Source of the DNA: Actinomycetota bacterium
GTDB taxonomy: Bacteria; Actinomycetota; Acidimicrobiia; Acidimicrobiales; Ilumatobacteraceae
DNA: 34,981 nucleotides
NCBI GenBank assembly: GCA_027731085.1
Contig: JAQCDG010000005.1
Location: forward strand, 1 to 34,981
Direction: 5' to 3'
Below are positions 27,937 through 34,981 of this stretch, piece by piece. How positions within the stretch are numbered: position 1 is the first letter of the stretch; each line of letters starts with the position of its first letter. The position numbers and the translations under genes were made by a program. A model generated the notes under the pieces. The model was not told the DNA's origin. It searched no databases and was given only the letters and a program-made list of their open reading frames with translations.

Positions 27937-30077
27937 TTTGCATATTGGTAGACGCTAGACAATGCTCTGGCCGCACGCTGACCACTGGCATAACAAAGTC
28001 GACCTGTGTTCTGAACAGCCAAAACTCCGGGGTTATTCGGGTCAGCGACGCCGAGTTCTGTCGCAACCAGAATTGGCTTGTTCATCGCCAAAGAAAGTTC
28101 GGCAGCGACACTTGCGTACATCTCATCTTGTCTCTCGTGATATTTGACTATACGTTCGAGTTCAAAATCAGGAAAATACTTACCTTCGCGCATCATCCGC
28201 GCCTGATTCGACTGAATTCCTAGTCCGAGGAAAATTATCGCATCTACATCTTGATTGGAAGCGATCAACTTCATCACCTCAGCGACAGTCTCTCGCGTCT
28301 CACCACCCGCGCAATCGATCGGATTGTTCTTGCTCCAGCGATCGGGCAGAAGTTCAGAAATCGCGGTCTTTAGTGGTTTTGGCAGTTGCATCAAGTTGAG
28401 CACACCTTCGTCGACAATCACATCAGAAGTTACGACGCCCCATCCACCAACAGTCGTCAGCAAAATTGTGTTGTTGCCTTTTGGTAACGGCTGTGTGGCA
28501 AACGTCGCGGCAACATCAAATGCCCGCTCAACATCAGCAATTCGAATCGCACCGGAACTCGAACAGACGGCGTCAAAGATTCTGTCGTTGCTCGCGAGTG
28601 CACCCGTGTGGCTCGCGGCCGCTCGAGCACCACCCGAAGTTGACCCACCTTTAACAATGACAAGTGGTTTTAACTTAGAAAGTTCGTGCATCGATTTCGC
28701 AAGAAGTCGCCCATCACTTATGCCTTCAAGATAAGCAAGCGCGACTTTTGTATCGCTATCAGTCGCAAAATAGTCAAAAAAATCTGGCACACCCACTTGC
28801 GTTGCATTGCCAGCCGAAACACCTCGGGCAATACCAACTCCACTTTGTCTGGAATAATTCATGAAACTTGATACGAAGTTGCCACTCTGACTGACCAGCG
28901 AAATTGAACCAGTTGGGGGGTACGGTCCAACTATCTGCGCACACAGTCTTTGTGGCGTACTGACCAATCCTTGACCATTGGGTCCGACCAACAAGATATT
29001 GAGTTCGGCTGCAAGTACGCAAAGTTCAATCTGAGCTTTAAGTCCCGCGTCTCCCGAGTCTGCATAACCGGCGGAAGTTACATAAACCGCTTTAATCTTT
29101 TTACGTGCGCAGGCTCGCAGAATATCGAGGTTCGTCGCGGCGGGAGTACAAATAAAAGCAAGATCAACGCTGTCATCAGGCAGATCGTCGACTGATTCGT
29201 GACATTTAACGTCGAGTACGGTTGCGCCTTCAAGATGGGTTGCAAATACGTTTCCTTTATATCCGTTTGTCAAAATGTTGTGCAACGAGACAAAGCCAAA
29301 CTTCCCTGGGTGGGTCGATGCACCGACTACCACCACTCCGCGCGGCGCAAACAAAGCACTGAAATGTGCTTCAGACAAAAAAGATTTACTCGACGAGTTC
29401 GACACTTCACTTTTCACATCGCGCAGTTCAATAAGCGCGTCAACTGCCACTAGCGAACCATCGGAACGTGCAATGAGTGGATTTATATCGATCGACTGAA
29501 TCGCAGATTCTCGAGCCTCAACAACAGAAAGTGAAACCAAAATCTGTGCCAACTGATTTCGATCAATAGCCTGATCTCCACGAAATTCGCCCAAGAAATT
29601 CTGGTTTTCTAGTCGACTGATTAGAGCAGTCGCCGTTGTCAGGTCTAAAGGCGTCGGAGCAAACACCGTATCGTTCATAATTTCTGCGAAGACACCACCT
29701 AGACCCAACATCACAAAAGAGCCGAACTGTTCGTCGCGAACCAAACCGACAATTAATTCGCGACGCCCAGACTCCATTTTCGCTACCAAGAACGATGTTG
29801 CCCCATCTTCTGGCACGGTCGCGCCGAGCAGCGCGACCGACGCAGCTTCGACTTCAGTCGTGTCTCGTATATTAAGTCGCACCAAACCGCGTTCGGTCTT
29901 GTGACTTATTGCGTCGCCACAAAGTTTTATCGCTACTGGGTATCCGATATTTTCGGCTGCGATTATTGCCTCGCGCGCCGATTGAACTTCTTGTTCTTCA
30001 GCAAATTTGATGCCATATTTAGACAGAATCTGTTTTGACTTGAGTTCTGAGAGCATCACTTGCTTCGATTTAGACAC
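27915..30077 (-). CDS. NDP-forming acyl-CoA synthetase/acetate--CoA ligase family, with N-terminal ATP-grasp
   Basis: 720 aa; LSELKSKQILSKYGIKFAEE..GYPVAIKLCGDAISHKTERGLVRL (ATP-grasp), then APRGVVVVGAS (CoA binding), GPNGQGLVST and AASHTGALASND (phospho-His region). Confidence 0.88.
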   Translation of the reverse strand: MSKSKQVMLSELKSKQILSKYGIKFAEEQEVQSAREAIIAAENIGYPVAIKLCGDAISHKTERGLVRLNIRDTTEVEAASVALLGATVPEDGATSFLVAKMESGRRELIVGLVRDEQFGSFVMLGLGGVFAEIMNDTVFAPTPLDLTTATALISRLENQNFLGEFRGDQAIDRNQLAQILVSLSVVEARESAIQSIDINPLIARSDGSLVAVDALIELRDVKSEVSNSSSKSFLSEAHFSALFAPRGVVVVGASTHPGKFGFVSLHNILTNGYKGNVFATHLEGATVLDVKCHESVDDLPDDSVDLAFICTPAATNLDILRACARKKIKAVYVTSAGYADSGDAGLKAQIELCVLAAELNILLVGPNGQGLVSTPQRLCAQIVGPYPPTGSISLVSQSGNFVSSFMNYSRQSGVGIARGVSAGNATQVGVPDFFDYFATDSDTKVALAYLEGISDGRLLAKSMHELSKLKPLVIVKGGSTSGGARAAASHTGALASNDRIFDAVCSSSGAIRIADVERAFDVAATFATQPLPKGNNTILLTTVGGWGVVTSDVIVDEGVLNLMQLPKPLKTAISELLPDRWSKNNPIDCAGGETRETVAEVMKLIASNQDVDAIIFLGLGIQSNQARMMREGKYFPDFELERIVKYHERQDEMYASVAAELSLAMNKPILVATELGVADPNNPGVLAVQNTGRLCYASGQRAARALSSVYQYAKWRGVAK

Positions 30078-30140
30078 GCTGTAACAGTAGTGTGAAAGTC
30101 TTATGTGTCCTGTGAAAGCATCACGAAAGAGAGTGAATTA

Positions 30141-30563
30141 ATGCAAATCGTTTCGGCGCTTTTTGTTGAAAATTTCGCGTTGCGTCAGGCGGCTGGTCCA
30201 AGCACACGCATCGATCTCACTGGTGCATTTTTTTCGATGGCGGCTCCGTCACCCGTTCCGGTGACGATCGACCCGCACCTCGTTGTCCTGATCTATTGTC
30301 CTAAGGCTGACAACGGTAACGCAGTTCTCGAGGTCGTCTTTCGCGCCGGATCATCGATCGACGACGAGCAATTGGCCCGCAATGTAAGCCCGTTCACCGT
30401 CGAGCCCGGAAAGTTCACGTACCGGTTGGTCAGGGGCGAACTTTTAATAGATCGGTATTATCAGGTTTTCGCCCACTGTCGCATTGGCGCAAGTCAATGG
30501 CATCTCGTGCCGCTAACCATCTTGCCGCCAGTTAATGAAACGCTGAAGCAACCAGAAGACTGA
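30141..30563 (+). CDS. Conserved hypothetical protein, DUF6941-like (putative)
   Basis: ATG at 30141 (MQIVSALFVENFALRQ...) preferred over GTG 30105. The 'vSAL..' start and beta-rich body recall DUF6941; low certainty on family. Confidence 0.45.
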   Translation: MQIVSALFVENFALRQAAGPSTRIDLTGAFFSMAAPSPVPVTIDPHLVVLIYCPKADNGNAVLEVVFRAGSSIDDEQLARNVSPFTVEPGKFTYRLVRGELLIDRYYQVFAHCRIGASQWHLVPLTILPPVNETLKQPED

Positions 30564-30584
30564 CGACCAACTAGTTTTATCGCA

Positions 30585-32537
30585 GTGATCAATAAACTTT
30601 CAGCCCATCAAGATCGCGATGCCATCAATTTAATTCGCGGTATCGCCATGGATGCGCCGTTATTGGCGAAAAGCGGTCATCAAGGCACGGCGATGGCCCT
30701 CGCACCACTAGGTCATGTTCTCTACAGCCGGATTTTGCGACATGATCCAAAGAATCCAAACTGGAAAAATCGAGATCGCTTTATTCTTAGCAACGGTCAC
30801 GCATCTATCTTGCAATATGCACTTTTGTTTCTTAACGGCTATGGCATCGAACTCGACGACCTGAAGAAGTTTCGCCAATTTGGTTCTGCCACACCAGGAC
30901 ACCCAGAGGTCGGCCACACAGCTGGTGTCGAGGTTACAACTGGTCCGCTTGGTCAGGGATTTGCGAATGCTGTCGGTATGGCGATCGCCGAAAGAAATTT
31001 GCGCGCCCGTTTCGGTGCATCCGCGTGTGACCACAACACTTTCGTTCTTGCAGGCGATGGTTGCTTTATGGAAGGCATCAGTCACGAGGCTGCGTCACTG
31101 GCGGGTCACCTGAAACTTGATCGACTTATCTGTATTTTTGACGACAACGCAATCACGATTGATGGCTCTACTTCACTTAGTTGCTCTGACGATGTGGCAA
31201 AGCGCTTCTCTTCTTATGGATGGAATGTAATGCAACTTGGTGAAATCGCAAACGATCTTGATGCACTTGAAGAATCACTCGTTACTGCTCGAGCCAACCG
31301 TGGCGCGCCAACTCTTTGCGTTTTAAGAACACACATTGGTACTCCATCTCCTGATTTCACGGATGCGCACGAGGCTCACGGAAATCCGTTCACCGCGGCA
31401 CATGTTTTGGCGACCAAAAAGGTGATGGGCATTCCCGACGAAGCATTCTGGGCACCCACTGAACTTGTCTCGGCGTGTCGAGCACATGCCCAGGCTCGTG
31501 GCCATGCGACAAGCGCTGACTACGAGTCCGACCTCGCCGAGATGCCTGATCGTTATCTTTGGGATGCAGCCTGGCAAACCCCCGATTCATCATCCTTCCG
31601 ATCGTTGCTACCAGAGTTTGATCAAACAACTAATCTCGCGACGCGACAGGTGATTCAAAAAGTTCTCGATGCGTCTCTTCCCGCCCTGCCGGGACTCATC
31701 GCAGGTTCGGCAGACCTCACTGGCAACACGGGCACAAAACTTTCAAAGCAAACAGCCCAGAGCGCATCTGCCCCAGATGGAAGGCAGATTTATTTTGGCA
31801 TTCGCGAGCACGCCATGGGTGCCGCGGTTGTCGGCATGGCTTTGCACGGCGGCATTCTTCCCGTGTGTGGCACATTCTTCGTGTTCGCCGACTATATGCG
31901 TCCGGCGATTCGACTTGCGGCAATTTCGAAAGCTAAATGTGTTTTCATTTTCTCACACGATTCAGTCGGAGTCGGCGAAGACGGACCAACGCATCAACCA
32001 GTTGAACAACTTGCAACACTTCGTGCAATCCCTGATCTTCAGGTGATCAGACCGGCCGATCCGAATGAGACTGTTGCCGCATGGTGCGCCGCCGTCGACC
32101 ACAATGGTCCGACCGCAATAATTTTGTCACGACAAAATGTCCTAAGCGTCACTGATGGCTCAGCAGTCAACACCGGCGTTGGTATCGTCGGCGAAAAGTT
32201 GAAAAAACCCGACGTCGTCCTAATCGGTACTGGAAGCGAAGTCGGTCTTTGTACGCAAGCAGCCAAACAGCTCGCCGAGACAGGTGTCAAGGCTCAAGTT
32301 GTTTCAATGCCAAGTTGGGATCGTTACGAGCGCAGCGATAAATCAAACGGCACTGAGATTTTTCCCAAAGGTGTGCCTGTCATTTCGGTAGAGGCAGGCG
32401 TGACACTTGGTTGGCACAAATACGCCGACCATACGATCGGCATCGATCGATTCGGTGCCAGTGCGCCTGGCGCGATAGCACTAAAAGAACTTGGCATCAG
32501 TGTTGAAGCGATCATCAACAAGGTTAAGACTCTATAA
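30585..32537 (+). CDS. tkt: Transketolase
   Basis: 650 aa; SNGHASILQYALLFLNGYGI, TGPLGQGFANAVGMAIAE, GDGCFMEGISHEAASLAGHLKLDRLICIFDDNAITIDG, GVGEDGPTHQPVEQLATLRAIP. Confidence 0.96.
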   Translation: MINKLSAHQDRDAINLIRGIAMDAPLLAKSGHQGTAMALAPLGHVLYSRILRHDPKNPNWKNRDRFILSNGHASILQYALLFLNGYGIELDDLKKFRQFGSATPGHPEVGHTAGVEVTTGPLGQGFANAVGMAIAERNLRARFGASACDHNTFVLAGDGCFMEGISHEAASLAGHLKLDRLICIFDDNAITIDGSTSLSCSDDVAKRFSSYGWNVMQLGEIANDLDALEESLVTARANRGAPTLCVLRTHIGTPSPDFTDAHEAHGNPFTAAHVLATKKVMGIPDEAFWAPTELVSACRAHAQARGHATSADYESDLAEMPDRYLWDAAWQTPDSSSFRSLLPEFDQTTNLATRQVIQKVLDASLPALPGLIAGSADLTGNTGTKLSKQTAQSASAPDGRQIYFGIREHAMGAAVVGMALHGGILPVCGTFFVFADYMRPAIRLAAISKAKCVFIFSHDSVGVGEDGPTHQPVEQLATLRAIPDLQVIRPADPNETVAAWCAAVDHNGPTAIILSRQNVLSVTDGSAVNTGVGIVGEKLKKPDVVLIGTGSEVGLCTQAAKQLAETGVKAQVVSMPSWDRYERSDKSNGTEIFPKGVPVISVEAGVTLGWHKYADHTIGIDRFGASAPGAIALKELGISVEAIINKVKTL

Positions 32538-33644
32538 ATGTCAGATCGTCTAAGAAGACTTTTCGCCGAATTCGGTCAGAGTCCATGGCTCGACAATTTA
32601 AAGCGCAGTTACATCACATCGGGTGAATTAGTTTCAATCCGCGATACCGGTATACGCGGTCTGACATCGAATCCAACGATTTTTCAAAAAGCGATTCAAG
32701 GCTCTAACGATTACTCGGTGCAATTTAAGTCGCTCACCAAACAAGGTCTTTCGCCAGTCGAAAGCTATTGGCAATTGGTGCTCAAAGATATCCACGGTGC
32801 GCTTGATGTTTTCGCACCGCTTTACGAATCATCAAAAGGCCTCGACGGTTTTGTGAGCGTCGAGGTAGACCCCGCACTCGCCCATGATCAGGCCAACACC
32901 CTGGCGAGCGCGCGTGACTTGCACATCAAGATTTCTCGTCCGAATGTCATGATTAAAATCCCTGCAACTCACGAGTGCATACCCGCGATCGCCTCCATGA
33001 TTAGCGAGGCACGCAATGTCAATGTGACACTCATCTTCAGCCTTGAGCGATATCAGCAGGTCATGGATGCCTATATCGACGGCATTGAGCGCTTAGCCAA
33101 TGATCAGCCGAACAAGGTTGGCTCGGTGTCGAGTGTTGCAAGTTTTTTCATTTCTCGTGTCGATACCGAGATCGACAGACTCTTAGCAACCAGCGCGAGC
33201 AAAGATGCTGCTTCACTTCTTGGCACGGCAGCGATCAATCAAGCGAAACTTGCATATGAGATGTTTCAAAAATCTTTTTCGGGGCCTCGTTGGAACAAAC
33301 TCGAAAAAATGGGCGCCAAAGTCCAGCGACCACTTTGGGCTTCCACTTCGACAAAGAACCCCAACTATCCTGACACGCTTTATGTCGACAATCTGATCGG
33401 AGAACACACCGTAAACACCTTGCCCGACTCAACGGTCGAAGCATTCACTGATCATGGCAACTTGAAGGCGACAATTCTGCTCGATCTCGACCAAGCCCAT
33501 GAGCAGTGGAAGAGACTCGAGACTTCGGGCGTCAATGTCTCTGAGGTCGCAACAAAACTTGAGCGCGAAGGCGTGTCTTCATTTCAGAAAAGTTTTAACG
33601 AATTAATCGATGTACTCGCTCAGAAGGCCGCCGAACTCAAATAA
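32538..33644 (+). CDS. tal: Transaldolase
   Basis: 368 aa; GIRGLTSNPTIFQKAI, VMIKIPAT, NVTLIFSLERYQQVMDAYI, RPLWASTSTKNPNYPDTLYVDNLIGEHTVNTLP. Starts directly after the tkt stop. Confidence 0.96.
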   Translation: MSDRLRRLFAEFGQSPWLDNLKRSYITSGELVSIRDTGIRGLTSNPTIFQKAIQGSNDYSVQFKSLTKQGLSPVESYWQLVLKDIHGALDVFAPLYESSKGLDGFVSVEVDPALAHDQANTLASARDLHIKISRPNVMIKIPATHECIPAIASMISEARNVNVTLIFSLERYQQVMDAYIDGIERLANDQPNKVGSVSSVASFFISRVDTEIDRLLATSASKDAASLLGTAAINQAKLAYEMFQKSFSGPRWNKLEKMGAKVQRPLWASTSTKNPNYPDTLYVDNLIGEHTVNTLPDSTVEAFTDHGNLKATILLDLDQAHEQWKRLETSGVNVSEVATKLEREGVSSFQKSFNELIDVLAQKAAELK

Positions 33645-34654
33645 TGTCGACCCCAGAGATTAACCGACTAATTGACGATCTCTTAACTACGGCGAGTATT
33701 CAAACTGACCGACGTCTTATTGCTGAATTGATTCGAGATGCAATCAAACTTGGCTCTGATTCGACCAGCACACTCAATTTAAAAATCGCCAGTGCGGCGA
33801 TTTCAGAAATGCGCGAGGCATTTGCCATGTTCGCGCCTTTTTCTGAACAAAAAAAAGTCACAATCTTCGGCTCGGCGCGAACCACGAAAGACGATCCGGT
33901 GTACAAACAAACAGAGGCTGTTGCCGCCAAACTTGCAAAAAGCGGGTGGATGGTTGTCACGGGTGCGGGCCCCGGAATCATGGAAGCTGGTATGTCTGGC
34001 GCAGGTCGCGAAATGTCAATCGGAGTAAGCATCCGATTGCCATTCGAAACATCGGCCAATTCGATCATTGCCGGCGATGAAAAATTCGTTGCGATGCGAT
34101 ACTTCTTTACACGCAAGTTGATGTTGGTCAAAGAATCACAGGCATTTATTTGCATGCCGGGCGGATTCGGCACTCTCGATGAAATGTTCGAGTTGCTCAC
34201 ACTCGCACAAACTGGCAAAGGAAACCCCGTTCCGATCGTCGTTCTCGACTTGCCAAATGATCCTTTCTGGGAAGACCTCGACGCCTTTATCAAACAAACC
34301 CTGTTGCCACGCAAACTTGTTTCACCTCAAGATCTGGCTCTCTACCGAATTTGCTCCAGTGTTGATGACGCAGTATCCGAAATCACGAATTTTTATTCTG
34401 TGTACCATTCGATGCGATTTGTCGGCAAACGCTTAGTGCTCCGACTAAACAAACAAGTCAGCGATCAAAAATTGCTTGAACTAAATAGTGAATTCGCTGA
34501 AATCTGCGTCGATTCAAGAATCGAGAGAATCAAAACCACTAAAGTTGAAATTGACGACAGTGACAATGTCGATCTACCTCGACTGGCTTTTCATTTCGCC
34601 CGACGAGACTTCGGCAGGTTGCGTCAGTTGATCGACGCGATCAACGCCCAGTAA
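33644..34654 (+). CDS. LOG-family protein (Rossmann-fold nucleotide-binding) with C-terminal extension
   Basis: 336 aa; VTIFGSARTT, VVTGAGPGIMEAGMSGA, ICMPGGFGTLDEMFELLTLAQTGK; about 100 aa after the LOG domain. TAATG junction with tal. Confidence 0.88.
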   Translation: MSTPEINRLIDDLLTTASIQTDRRLIAELIRDAIKLGSDSTSTLNLKIASAAISEMREAFAMFAPFSEQKKVTIFGSARTTKDDPVYKQTEAVAAKLAKSGWMVVTGAGPGIMEAGMSGAGREMSIGVSIRLPFETSANSIIAGDEKFVAMRYFFTRKLMLVKESQAFICMPGGFGTLDEMFELLTLAQTGKGNPVPIVVLDLPNDPFWEDLDAFIKQTLLPRKLVSPQDLALYRICSSVDDAVSEITNFYSVYHSMRFVGKRLVLRLNKQVSDQKLLELNSEFAEICVDSRIERIKTTKVEIDDSDNVDLPRLAFHFARRDFGRLRQLIDAINAQ

Positions 34655-34669
34655 AGTATTTCTAATCCT

Positions 34670-34867
34670 TTAGCTTCGACCTAAGAGGCTGATAGCTTTC
34701 TCCACCGCCCTGCGGGCTTGTGTCAATGTTCGCTCGAGTTCAGGGCGCTTTGATTCACCAGCAGCGTGAGCCTGTTTAAGGGCCGATAGCGCTTGATCGG
34801 CTAGTTGTTCTGATATCTGTTTTAGTTGATCAACTATTTGTTTTGAATTCTCTTCTATCGAATGCAT
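34670..34867 (-). CDS. Small hypothetical helical protein
   Basis: 65 aa; MHSIEENSKQIVDQLKQISEQLADQALSALKQAHAAGE..; amphipathic-helix-like. Coding status plausible but unproven. Confidence 0.4.
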   Translation of the reverse strand: MHSIEENSKQIVDQLKQISEQLADQALSALKQAHAAGESKRPELERTLTQARRAVEKAISLLGRS

Positions 34868-34879
34868 AGATGTACAAGT

Positions 34880-34981
34880 ATGCCATTAGCCTGCCCCAAG
34901 ATGTTTGAGCCAGAAGAACTTCACGAATGGATAAGTTTCGCCGATCCCGACCTTGAACAGACTTGGTTGATTGATGCAACC
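34880..34981 (+). CDS. Start of a truncated conserved hypothetical protein
   Basis: ATG at 34880, open to the window edge: MPLACPKMFEPEELHEWISFADPDLEQTWLIDAT. Confidence 0.45.
   Translation, partial: MPLACPKMFEPEELHEWISFADPDLEQTWLIDAT

Noticed and set aside
1-34981. CRISPR arrays, IS elements, toxin-antitoxin or defence islands
   Set aside because: Scanned for regularly spaced repeats, transposase/integrase motifs and small paired toxin/antitoxin ORFs; none seen.

Overview
The window (34,981 bp, mid-GC) looks like an ordinary core-genome stretch of an actinobacterium. Lineage is inferred from WhiB, the Pup-proteasome system, a Rv1830-like MerR regulator and a HelY-type helicase; Acidimicrobiia-like is a guess. 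I see no tRNA/rRNA, CRISPR array, transposase, integrase or prophage. The main content is a contiguous, same-strand Pup-proteasome locus (mpa/arc-dop-pup-prcB-prcA-pafA-lepB, ~24.6 to 17.7 kb, minus strand). A conserved tatA-tatC-helY-DAGK-like-M20-thyX-like block lies downstream on the same strand. Other blocks are a tkt-tal-LOG operon on the plus strand, plus gamma-carbonic anhydrase, threonine aldolase, enoyl-CoA hydratase, DacB, TrmI and a permuted NDP-forming acyl-CoA synthetase. I found no clearly new multi-gene system. The best leads are: (1) a 531-aa tandem ThyX-like protein whose two signature motifs look degenerate in complementary ways; (2) a 477-aa Arg/Lys-rich orphan protein ending in a perfect EVVAST repeat; (3) a Pup locus with no pafBC, with lepB at its end and a ferredoxin divergent from mpa; (4) a highly acidic Cys-rich protein; (5) an 18-bp sequence shared between two non-homologous sites. 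All family calls come from reading motifs, with no database search.
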